Positions 26,210 to 36,593 of a DNA stretch of 64,000 nucleotides are shown piece by piece (position 1 is the first letter of the stretch; every line of letters begins with the position of its first letter). The notes below the pieces were generated by a model. It had not been told where the DNA came from. It ran no database searches and was given only the letters and a program-made list of their open reading frames with translations. The stretch lies in NCBI RefSeq assembly GCF_050433505.1, contig NZ_JBNPXC010000001.1, positions 620,001-684,000 of the forward strand, given 5' to 3'. A program made the position numbers and the translations under genes. Source of the DNA: Methanobacterium_D oryzae (GTDB taxonomy: Archaea; Methanobacteriota; Methanobacteria; Methanobacteriales; Methanobacteriaceae).

Positions 26210-26983
26210 ATGGAAAAAATTGATTATTATGACTCCATATTTAAAAGAAAGTCAATTAAAAGATATGATTTAACTCCACTTGATGATAATACACTTGCAC
26301 AAATTTCAAACGAGTTAAATAATTTAAAACCACTGTACGATGACATTAAAACTGAAGTGAAGGTACTGTCCTTAGATGAAATTGAAGCGAAGAAAAAGAA
26401 GAAACAAGCACCACATTATTTAGCAGTATTTTCAGAGCCAAAAAATGATTATCTGGTGAATGCTGGTTTTATGCTGCAAAAGATGGATCTTCTACTATCG
26501 GGAAATGATATAGGTAGCTGTTGGTTAGGATCTCCACAACCAAAGGAAGAAGTACTTAAAACTTCAGATCTAGAATTTGTTATTGTAATGGCCTTTGGAA
26601 AACCTCAAGATATAGGATCAATGCATAGATCAAGTGTTTCAGAATTTAAAAGGAAACCCATAAGTGAGATAAGCGACATTAAAGATACAGATGAAATATT
26701 AGAAGCAGCGCGTCTTGCACCTTCAGCTGGTAACAGCCAGCCCTGGTTTTTTACAGGCAATAAAAACCTAATCCATGCTTATGGCTCTAAACCATATGCT
26801 GTTAAAGAACACAAGGCACCTAGGGTAAAAAAATACAACACCATAAGTATGGGAATTTCTCTTTATCACTTGAAGGTTGCGGCAGAGCATTTTGGAAAAA
26901 AAATGGAAATTTTATTTGATAAAACAGCAGAAAAGAATGCTCATGAGGGATATGAATATATTGTAAGTTTAAAGATTGGATAG
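26210..26983 (+). CDS. Nitroreductase-family protein (TM1586-like)
   Basis: A 257-residue nitroreductase-fold flavoprotein. Two FMN-type halves are visible: FKRKSIKRYD near the start and AARLAPSAGNSQPWFF near residue 170, with a late GISLYHLKVAAEH helix. The order matches the TM1586-type (two-domain nitroreductase) family, whose substrates are unknown. GGAGG lies six bases before the ATG. It is monocistronic. Confidence 0.85.
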   Translation: MEKIDYYDSIFKRKSIKRYDLTPLDDNTLAQISNELNNLKPLYDDIKTEVKVLSLDEIEAKKKKKQAPHYLAVFSEPKNDYLVNAGFMLQKMDLLLSGNDIGSCWLGSPQPKEEVLKTSDLEFVIVMAFGKPQDIGSMHRSSVSEFKRKPISEISDIKDTDEILEAARLAPSAGNSQPWFFTGNKNLIHAYGSKPYAVKEHKAPRVKKYNTISMGISLYHLKVAAEHFGKKMEILFDKTAEKNAHEGYEYIVSLKIG

Positions 26984-27212
26984 TAGATTAAATTACTATC
27001 ATTACTTAGAGTGATAGACAATCTAACACAAGTTAGAAATATTTATGGAGTTATTTAAAACTAAAGGGATTGATTTTAATAAATAGTGGATAATTTGGGC
27101 TCTAATTGGACATAAAAGATTAAAAATCATGGCTTTTTCTTTTCATTATCCAGATTATTTTGTAAAAACATATATTACATATTGTAAAATATTTAAAAAG
27201 AGATAACTTGGG

Positions 27213-28472
27213 GTGCTAATCATTAAATCTATTAATTCATTTGATATCATTGCTGTTTTAGGAATTATTATACTTGCAGCTCTTTCCATTATATTTAATC
27301 AATTTCTATTATTCTTTGTTTTCATGGTATTAGCATGGATTGTAGCGGTTACATTCATGTATTTTTATAAAACTAATCAAAAGCTTTATCTATGCATTGT
27401 TGTTCCTCTTTTCTTTTTGGCATCTGCCTTTTTTTACCTAATTGATCTAAGATACCAATTAGTGAATAGTGCAACCCTGATTTTTCCAATATTAGGTGGT
27501 TTATTAATTGGTGTAGTATTTACTGATGACATGGAAAGATTGGAACTTTTAAAAGAATCTGCTTCACTCATGGAGATGAGTAAATTCAATGAATCCCTAT
27601 TTATTTTGGATAAATCACTGGAATCAAGAACAGATTACCGCGTTATGTATTTAAAAGCATCTATACTTGGTGTTTTTGGACGATACGAAGAAACATTAGA
27701 ACTTGTAAATCAATTAGAAAAGAAATCAAAAGCACTAAAAATACATACATTAAATTTAAAATCTGTCGTACTTTTAGGGCTTAAAAGGTTTGAAGAAGCA
27801 GAAGTGCTTATTAAAAATATTTTAAAAAAGAATTCTAATGAACATGCTCTTGTTTATAAGGGCATTCTACTTTCAAAAATGGGGCGTAAACAAGAATCTA
27901 TTAAATATTATGAAGATGCGCTTGAACTAATGGATAAAAATCTTTTAAAATTTAGAAAATCAAAAATTAAAAGGATTAGACTTCCAGAATCTCTATGGAA
28001 AATTGAAATAACAGAATTATTGAACCAGAAGGGATATCTCTTTTATATGCTTGGCCAATATGATTCTGCGTTAGAATATTTTAACGAATCTTTAAAAATT
28101 AATCCAAATGGATATTTATCATGGGCTAATAAAGCTTATGCACTTGCAAAGCTTGGTCAGTACGATGAAGCTTTAGATTCTGTTAATAAATCTCTTGAGT
28201 TATTTTCAGGAAGTGCTTATACTTGGGGCTGTAAAGGATATATTTTATGCAACCTGAAAAAGCCAGAAGAAGCATTAGAATACTATGATAAAGCAATTGG
28301 AATAGATCCTCTGGATGAAGAAATATATTATCGTAAAGGTAAAGCCCATCAGGAACTTGAACAATATGAAGATGCATTAAGTTGTTATAATAGAGTTCTT
28401 AAATTAAATACTTATTGTGAGCGTGCAAAAATCGCTAAAAAGGAAGTTAAGAGGACTAGAAAGATTCTTTAA
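27213..28472 (+). CDS. Membrane-anchored TPR repeat protein
   Basis: A 419-residue protein. The first 110 residues carry four hydrophobic helices. From about 115 on, tetratricopeptide repeats follow, clearest near the C terminus (AEVLIKNIL, YDSALEYFNESLKINPNG, YDEALDSVNKSLEL, EEALEYYDKAIGIDP, YEDALSCYNRVLKL). TPRs scaffold protein complexes; the partner is unknown. Start unsure: GTG 27213 lies within GGGGTG, which would be an ideal binding site for ATT 27222 (six bases on). It is transcribed alone. Confidence 0.82.
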   Translation: MLIIKSINSFDIIAVLGIIILAALSIIFNQFLLFFVFMVLAWIVAVTFMYFYKTNQKLYLCIVVPLFFLASAFFYLIDLRYQLVNSATLIFPILGGLLIGVVFTDDMERLELLKESASLMEMSKFNESLFILDKSLESRTDYRVMYLKASILGVFGRYEETLELVNQLEKKSKALKIHTLNLKSVVLLGLKRFEEAEVLIKNILKKNSNEHALVYKGILLSKMGRKQESIKYYEDALELMDKNLLKFRKSKIKRIRLPESLWKIEITELLNQKGYLFYMLGQYDSALEYFNESLKINPNGYLSWANKAYALAKLGQYDEALDSVNKSLELFSGSAYTWGCKGYILCNLKKPEEALEYYDKAIGIDPLDEEIYYRKGKAHQELEQYEDALSCYNRVLKLNTYCERAKIAKKEVKRTRKIL

Positions 28473-28744
28473 TTTTTTCTGTTGCAAATTCATCATTTAT
28501 ATATCTTGTGTGTATCTATAACACTTTTTTATCTCTTGCAGATGTGTATTCAGTATCAACATTACCATTAAAACTTTGCATGCTCAATGTATCTCATTTT
28601 TCTCTTAAATTAAAAGCCATGATATGTAGATTGAGTCTATTTTATTGTCAGACTATTAATAATAAATACATAAATTTAGAAACTTTAACTAGTATTGATT
28701 AAATCAGAAATTAGTTCAATTAATTTTTCAAAATTCTAACACAA

Positions 28745-28861
28745 TTACTTTGATTTTTCTTCCTTCTTTATAAGACTTAATATTGCAATTATTATAAGAA
28801 TTATAGGGGCAATTGTCTGAATCCAAACCCTGACTTCTGGAATAATAGGCCAAATATCCAT
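28745..28861 (-). CDS. 38-residue single-helix membrane protein
   Basis: A short frame MDIWPIIPEVRVWIQT followed by APIILIIIAILSLI and a basic/acidic tail KKEEKSK. AGGAGGAG lies five bases before the ATG at 28861, among the best binding sites in the window. One hydrophobic helix of 18 residues. No family is recognised. The 28473-28744 stretch after the TPR gene holds nothing else supported. Confidence 0.6.
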   Translation of the reverse strand: MDIWPIIPEVRVWIQTIAPIILIIIAILSLIKKEEKSK

Positions 28862-29093
28862 CTAAACTCCTCCTAATTAACATGATTTATTGATAGGCCA
28901 AAATATAGCAGCAAAACCTTGGGAATGAATAATATGTATTTTGATATATAATGTCCATTGAGGAAGAGCACTTGAAAAGTAATATTAAATGAAATTATAA
29001 TGATTAAAAGTAAAATTTAGTATACATTAATGAGTATTAAAATGTTTAAATTGGTAAATTTAGTAAAATAAATTAATTAGATTTATATTTAAG

Positions 29094-29178
29094 CGCCGAG
29101 ACAGGGATTTGAACCCTGGAGGAGCACAGCTCCACGGGATCTCAAGTCCCGCGCCTTTCCTGGCTAGGCTATCTCGGC
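29094..29178 (-). tRNA. tRNA-Ser (anticodon TGA)
   Basis: An 85-nt class II tRNA: acceptor GCCGAGA/TCTCGGC, D-arm GCCTAGCCAGGAAAGGC, anticodon stem CGGGA/TCCCG with loop CTTGAGA (anticodon TGA), a long variable arm GTGGAGCTGTGCTCC, T-loop GTTCAAAT and discriminator G. No intron; CCA is not encoded. It lies downstream of rps10. Confidence 0.95.
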
Positions 29179-29270
29179 ATAAGAATGAGATTTTTGAATA
29201 TATAATATTTATTCTATTTAAATGTAGTTATGAGTTAAATTCCACAAATTAATGTGGAATATAAATAAGT

Positions 29271-29579
29271 TTAACTCTTAAGTTCTATTTCTATGCTTAC
29301 ATTATCAGGAACGTTTACTTTCATGACCTGTCTCATTGCCCTTTCATCAGCTTCGATTCCGACAAGTCTTTTGTGGATTCTAAGTTCCCATTTTTCCCAT
29401 GTAGCTTTTCCTTCTCCATCTGGAGATTTTCTGGTTGGTACTACTAATTTTTTGGTTGGTAATGGGATTGGGCCTGATAGGTCTACACCTGTTCTTTCTG
29501 CGATTTTTTGTAATTGGTCGCAGACGAACTGTAGTTTTTCAGGGTCTGTTCCTGTGAGTTTGATTCTTGCTTTGTGCAT
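29271..29579 (-). CDS. rps10: 30S ribosomal protein S10
   Basis: The 102-residue archaeal S10/S20e, with MHKARIKLTGTDPEKLQ at the start, PLPTKKLVVPTRKSPDGEG in the middle and ELRIHKRLVGIEADERAM, plus a VPDNVSIEIELKS end. It is part of the head of the 30S subunit. It follows the EF-1alpha gene by 45 bp on the same strand, the common archaeal tuf-rps10 order, so the two are co-transcribed. GGAGG precedes the ATG. Confidence 0.97.
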   Translation of the reverse strand: MHKARIKLTGTDPEKLQFVCDQLQKIAERTGVDLSGPIPLPTKKLVVPTRKSPDGEGKATWEKWELRIHKRLVGIEADERAMRQVMKVNVPDNVSIEIELKS

Positions 29580-29624
29580 TTTATTCCTCCAAAAATAAAA
29601 ATAAAAAAAGGTAATAGGGTTAAC

Positions 29625-30866
<1,242 letters not shown>

Positions 30867-30873
30867 TTAATTA

Positions 30874-30970
30874 ACCTCCAAAAATTTTGATTTTTGGGGT
30901 TCAGGAAATAAAAATCGAAAGTTCCGATTTTTGAGGATTTCCTTCAACCTCCATTCTAAATCATATATAG
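30874..30970 (-). promoter_or_regulatory. EF-1alpha promoter and structured leader
   Basis: CTATATATGA (30961-30970) is the TATA box, placing the transcript start near 30940. The short leader holds two hairpins: an 8-bp stem 30910-30917/30925-30932 extended by 6 bp (30904-30909/30937-30942), and an 8-bp stem 30878-30885/30890-30897 that includes the first two G of the GGAGGT ribosome binding site (30874-30879). The linker GGAGGTTGAAGGAAA also occurs in the chain at 7787-8133. Confidence 0.65.
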
Positions 30971-31114
30971 ATTAGTCTAACATTTTACAATTTAGTAACT
31001 TGTGCTTATTAAGTTATCGGTATACCCTACCAATTAGTAACTTAATTTTAAAGATTATGGGATATTATCCCAATTTAAAAATTTAAGATTTAAAAAATTT
31101 AAAGAGAATAGAAT

Positions 31115-33307
31115 TTATCCTAAATAGTGATCAGGTCCATAAGGTTCAGGACTTAATCCTTTCCTATCTCTTATTTGTTTTATAATTTGTCTTTGAAGCT
31201 CACCAGGTAATCTTTCGAAACCTGCGCTTTCTGTTGACCATAAACATCTACCCTCAGTAGCAGATCTTATGTCTCCAGCAAATCCGAACATTTCTGCAAC
31301 AGGTACTTTTGATTCGAGAGTCATCATATCACCTTCTTGTTGCATATCGGCGATTTGACCTCTTCTGTTTTGTACTTCCCTTGTTGCTGAACCCATATAG
31401 TCTTGTGGAGTATTTATAAATACTTTCTGTAATGGTTCGAGTAATGTTGGTTGAGCTGACATTATAGCTCCGTATACTGCTTTCCTTATTGCTGGTAATA
31501 CTTGAGCTGGTCCTCTGTGTACTGCATCTTCGTGAATCTTTGCATCCATGAGCTTTATTTTTATACCCATGACTCTTTCTCTTGCAATTGGTCCATCATC
31601 TAAGGCACTTTCGAAACCTTCCAGGAGAAGTTCTTTAATTTCGTCCAAGTGCTGGATACCCCGAGTCATGTTTATGAATAAACTGCGCTCGTATACATCC
31701 CAGACTCTTCTTGCTTCATCTTTTTCCAGACCGTATTCCATAAATGTTGCTGCTTCTTCTTTTCCTTTTACTTTGCCTTCTTTGATCTTTTTATCTTGAA
31801 GTGCCTGGAACATTGTGTCTTCTAGTGGTTCAATTTCAATGTAGAATCTGTTGTGTTTGTTAGGGGATTTACCTTCCACTGGGCCGGCTTTACCTGCGAT
31901 TGTTTCTCTGTAAACAACAATCGGTGGCGATGTTTCTATTTCCACACCTTTTTCATTGATTCTATAAGTGATAATTTCAAGGTGAAGTTCACCCATACCT
32001 GCTATAAGGTGTTCACCGGTTTCTTCGTTAATCTGAATCCGTACTGTTGGGTCTTCTTTTCCAACTTGTCTTAAAACTTCTATGAGTTTTGGAAGGTCTT
32101 TGGTGTTTTTAGCTTCAACAGCAACTGTAACTACTGGCTCGGATATGTGTTCTAATCCTTCAAACGCTTTTATTTTTCTTCCTGGATCAGAGATTGTTTC
32201 TCCTGCAACCGCGTTTCTTGCACCGGTTATTGCTACAATGTTCCCTGCAGGAACCTTGTCAGTGTTGATCCTTTCTGGACCAAAGTATACTCCGACTTGT
32301 TGGGTTCTGGCTTTACCATGTGAACCTACGAAGTAGATTTCAGTACCCTTTTCGATTGTTCCACCGTAAACACGACCAGTTGCAATTTCACCAGCGTGCT
32401 TGTCAATACTGATGTTTGTAACCATTACAGCTAATGGTGAATCTGGACTTGTGTTTAGCATACCCTGTCCTTCTTCACTTTCGATATCTCCATTCCAGAT
32501 TGCCGGAACTCTGTATCTTTGGGATACATCAGGGCTTGGTAAATGCTCTATAACCATATCAAGTAAAACTTCGGTTATTGGTGCTTTTTGAGCTAATTCT
32601 TTCTGGTTTTCATCTTTACAATATTCGTAAATATTTTTAAATGTGATACCTGTTTGCTTCATAATCGGGACATTTATTGCCCAGTTATGGTATGCAGAAC
32701 CGAATGCTACACTTCCATCTTCTACTTTGGCAAGCCAGTCAGCTTTAAGTTCTTCTGGAGCCATTGATCGTATGATTTTGTTTGCAGAAGCGATGATTTT
32801 TATAAATCTCTGTTGGAGTTCCGTATCGTCTAATTTTAGCTCGTTTATGAGACGATCAACCTTGTTAATAAACAATACTGGTTTTACATTTTCTTTAAGT
32901 GCCTGTCTTAGTACAGTTTCTGTTTGAGGCATGATTCCTTCAACAGCGCATATTACTACTACTGCACCGTCAACTGCTCTCATTGCACGTGTTACGTCTC
33001 CACCGAAGTCAACGTGACCTGGTGTATCGATAAGGTTGATCAGGTATTCTCCTTCTTTATATTTGTGTACCATGGACACGTTTGCTGCGTCAATGGTAAT
33101 TCCCCTTGCCTGTTCTTGTTCGTCAAAATCAAGGAATCTTTGATCTCCTGCAAGTTCTGTGGATATCATTCCTGCACCAGCAAGTAAGTTATCAGAAAGG
33201 GTTGTTTTCCCGTGGTCGATGTGTGCTACAATCCCAATGTTTCTGATATTTTTGGGTTGGTACATCAATTCTTTAATCTTATTAATCATTTTAGTCCGTC
33301 TACTCAC
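31115..33307 (-). CDS. fusA: Translation elongation factor EF-2
   Basis: A 730-residue archaeal EF-2, the translocation GTPase. Motifs: G1 AHIDHGKTT, G2 RGITIDAAN, G3 IDTPGHVDF, G4 INKVDR; the domain IV loop HEDAVHRGPAQVLPA contains the His modified to diphthamide. GTG 33307 (start MSRRTKMINK) is chosen since GGTGAT lies five bases upstream and homologues start MSRR. It has a 214-bp spacer from rps7 that includes possible promoter elements and an inverted repeat AAGGCAT/ATGCCTT (33353-33359 and 33397-33403). Confidence 0.97.
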   Translation of the reverse strand: MSRRTKMINKIKELMYQPKNIRNIGIVAHIDHGKTTLSDNLLAGAGMISTELAGDQRFLDFDEQEQARGITIDAANVSMVHKYKEGEYLINLIDTPGHVDFGGDVTRAMRAVDGAVVVICAVEGIMPQTETVLRQALKENVKPVLFINKVDRLINELKLDDTELQQRFIKIIASANKIIRSMAPEELKADWLAKVEDGSVAFGSAYHNWAINVPIMKQTGITFKNIYEYCKDENQKELAQKAPITEVLLDMVIEHLPSPDVSQRYRVPAIWNGDIESEEGQGMLNTSPDSPLAVMVTNISIDKHAGEIATGRVYGGTIEKGTEIYFVGSHGKARTQQVGVYFGPERINTDKVPAGNIVAITGARNAVAGETISDPGRKIKAFEGLEHISEPVVTVAVEAKNTKDLPKLIEVLRQVGKEDPTVRIQINEETGEHLIAGMGELHLEIITYRINEKGVEIETSPPIVVYRETIAGKAGPVEGKSPNKHNRFYIEIEPLEDTMFQALQDKKIKEGKVKGKEEAATFMEYGLEKDEARRVWDVYERSLFINMTRGIQHLDEIKELLLEGFESALDDGPIARERVMGIKIKLMDAKIHEDAVHRGPAQVLPAIRKAVYGAIMSAQPTLLEPLQKVFINTPQDYMGSATREVQNRRGQIADMQQEGDMMTLESKVPVAEMFGFAGDIRSATEGRCLWSTESAGFERLPGELQRQIIKQIRDRKGLSPEPYGPDHYLG

Positions 33308-33521
33308 TATAATCACCTAGTAATTGTAAAATAGTTAAAAAGCAGATATTAAAAGGCATTTTAAATACAGTTTTTAGTGTATAATAAATAGTTGATATGC
33401 CTTGTCTTTACTGTATAAATATTACTTTATATATTTTAGCCCAAATTAGAGTATATTCTAATTTGAATATTGCTCATTTTACTTTGTGTCTTATAATATC
33501 AGCTTAGTTTAAAATTTAAAT

Positions 33522-34082
33522 TTAGTGTGCAGATCTTGCAATTCTTTCTTTTTCGTCTTTTTTACCAATTGCAAAACTTCTTGTATCGTATTCAGCTGCA
33601 AGTAATAGTTCGTCAGCTAAACATTCTGCTGCAGATCTTTTCCTTTTAAATGAAGATTGTAGTGCACCTCTTGTTATAAATCCGAGTGCTAAATCTACTC
33701 TTCTTTGAGGAGCTATATCTACTGCTACTTGGTATCCGATACCACCGTATTTTACCCTTGTAATTTCTTCCCTTGGAGCAGCATTTTCAACTGCTTTAAC
33801 CAATATTTGGATAGGGTTTTGTTTTGATCTCTTGTTTATTACTTCAAGAGATTCTTTTACGATGTTATAAGCTTTATTTTTCTTCCCTGAGTTTATATGT
33901 GTTCTCATGACTTTATTCATTAGCCTTTCAACGATTGAAACTCTTGATTTGGCGAACTGTCTCTTGACATGTCTTCCTAAGGTGTGTGGAACTAGTATTT
34001 CGTCTAAGCAAATATAATTTACAAGACCAAGGTCCTCTACTTTCACCTCTTCTAAATCCCATTTATCAAAAACTTTACTCAT
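33522..34082 (-). CDS. rps7: 30S ribosomal protein S7
   Basis: A 186-residue archaeal S7/S5e: the conserved centre MNKVMRTHINSGKKNKAY, PIQILVKAVENAAPREE, VDIAPQRRVDLALGF, and the C-terminal AECLADELLLAAEYDTRSFAIGKKDE, given in parts here. It organises the head of the 30S subunit and binds 16S rRNA. It follows rps12 by 58 bp, as in most archaea and bacteria. Confidence 0.97.
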   Translation of the reverse strand: MSKVFDKWDLEEVKVEDLGLVNYICLDEILVPHTLGRHVKRQFAKSRVSIVERLMNKVMRTHINSGKKNKAYNIVKESLEVINKRSKQNPIQILVKAVENAAPREEITRVKYGGIGYQVAVDIAPQRRVDLALGFITRGALQSSFKRKRSAAECLADELLLAAEYDTRSFAIGKKDEKERIARSAH

Positions 34083-34140
34083 TAAATTACCTCACTGGTA
34101 TTTTGTATTAGTTGTTAGTATAAAGAAGTATTCAGTTAGT

Positions 34141-34566
34141 TTATCTAACTGGTTTTTCTATTTTACCCTTAACCATTTCTTCTAGGGATACATTGTTTAC
34201 TTTGCTAACCTTCCATCGTACTCCGGGAATATCTCCCATAGATCTTCCGGATGGTCCTCCGATCCCTTCAATCATAACTTCATCGTGCTCATCGATAAAT
34301 CCGATAGCACCATCACCAGGAGCAAACGCAGTTAGTTGCTTCCCGTTTTTTATGAGTTGTACTCTTACACATTTTCGTATAGCAGAGTTAGGCTGTTTTG
34401 CCTCTATACCCACTTTTTCAATTACAATACCTCTTGCTTGAGGTGCGCCTTCTAGTGGATCAGCTTTGACATCTAATCCTAAGGCTTTTCTTTTATATTC
34501 TGTGTCCTTCCATCTGAAGTTCTGTCTATTTTTTTTAAGTTTTTTTGCTGCAAAAAGTCCCGGCAA
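34141..34566 (-). CDS. rps12: 30S ribosomal protein S12
   Basis: A 141-residue archaeal S12/S23e with the conserved decoding-centre loop KQPNSAIRKCVRV and GDIPGVRWKV. The basic N terminus and full length fit the archaeal form. Part of the decoding site of the small subunit. Co-transcribed with the nusA-like gene (86 bp gap) and rps7. Confidence 0.97.
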   Translation of the reverse strand: MPGLFAAKKLKKNRQNFRWKDTEYKRKALGLDVKADPLEGAPQARGIVIEKVGIEAKQPNSAIRKCVRVQLIKNGKQLTAFAPGDGAIGFIDEHDEVMIEGIGGPSGRSMGDIPGVRWKVSKVNNVSLEEMVKGKIEKPVR

Positions 34567-34652
34567 ACGTAATTCCTCCTAATATAAGTATTATTAGCAA
34601 AATAGCGTTTAAATTGATTAACACTAATATGACTTGAATTTTATTATCTTGA

Positions 34653-35084
34653 TTATTTTATCACAATGTTATTTATATTGTGCTGTCTTTTTGCTAAAAG
34701 TCTTGCTCTTTCTATGTTTTTACCGCCTTTTCCGATGGCAGCCCTTTTATTTCTTGGATCTGTCTCTACGGTGGCGATTTTTTGTCCATTTTCTTTTTGA
34801 AGTATTCTTATACTTCTAATTTTAGCTGGGGCCATGAGATTTGTGATAAACTCTACTGGATCTTCTGAATGTTCTATGACTTCGACTCCTTTATCAACAG
34901 TCTTCTGGACTTTAGTTACTGTACTGCCTCTTTTCCCGATTGCAAGTCCCATATCTCCTTTTTTAACAAGGAAAGTTATTTTACCTGCTTCGTCATCGAC
35001 AATACAGTCTTTGATTGTTGCGCCAGTCATGCTCTCAAATAGAGCTATATATCTTATTTCATGTGTTGTAAATTTTATAGTCAC
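34653..35084 (-). CDS. nusA: NusA-like transcription factor (KH-domain)
   Basis: A 143-residue protein of two KH domains, without the N-terminal and S1 domains of bacterial NusA, as in all archaea. Motifs: VKKGDMGLAIGKRGSTV (GXXG loop) and NKRAAIGKGGKNIERA. Likely binds RNA during transcription. It lies five bases after rpl30e and before rps12, the usual archaeal order. Confidence 0.95.
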   Translation of the reverse strand: MTIKFTTHEIRYIALFESMTGATIKDCIVDDEAGKITFLVKKGDMGLAIGKRGSTVTKVQKTVDKGVEVIEHSEDPVEFITNLMAPAKIRSIRILQKENGQKIATVETDPRNKRAAIGKGGKNIERARLLAKRQHNINNIVIK

Positions 35085-35089
35085 AGAAA

Positions 35090-35386
35090 TTACCCCATAA
35101 CTTCTAATATAGTAGAATCTCCTGGATCCTTTATGATAAGTGTAGCTACTGTAAATGGTTTACCACATACGGAACCAAGGTCTACACTTGTACCTTCATA
35201 TGTATAAACAGGAATATCTGATAATTTTGAATAATGCATAATGTCTTCCTGTATGTCGTTAGGGCAATTCTTTGCTATAATCACCAGCTTTCCTTTACCT
35301 AACTTTAAAGCCTGAATTGATTTATCAGACCCTAATGTAACGGTTCCTGTATCTACAGCAACCCTAATTCCTCTATCTATGTCCAT
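35090..35386 (-). CDS. rpl30e: 50S ribosomal protein L30e
   Basis: A 98-residue L7Ae/L30e-family RNA-binding protein: GTVTLGSDKSIQALKLGKGK near the start, then LVIIAKNCPNDIQEDI and YTYEGTSVDLGSVCGKPF. It binds kink-turn RNA in the large subunit. It sits between rpoA2 and nusA (gap 43 and 5 bp). Confidence 0.95.
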   Translation of the reverse strand: MDIDRGIRVAVDTGTVTLGSDKSIQALKLGKGKLVIIAKNCPNDIQEDIMHYSKLSDIPVYTYEGTSVDLGSVCGKPFTVATLIIKDPGDSTILEVMG

Positions 35387-35429
35387 GTGTTGCCTCCTTT
35401 CTCTAGTTTCATAAGCAGATAAGTTTTAC

Positions 35430-36566
<1,137 letters not shown>

Positions 36567-36593
36567 AAAACCACCCAATTACTCCTTTAATTA

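Noticed and set aside
27001..27032. Two small inverted repeats after the nitroreductase gene
   Set aside because: Short stems without a T-run; not enough to call a terminator.
28508..28702. 64-residue plus-strand frame
   Set aside because: No binding site, Cys/Leu-rich low-complexity product, no domain pattern.
31021..31114. GGGATATTATCCC palindrome after the EF-2 gene
   Set aside because: A single short dyad in AT-rich DNA; could be a terminator or binding site but nothing decides.
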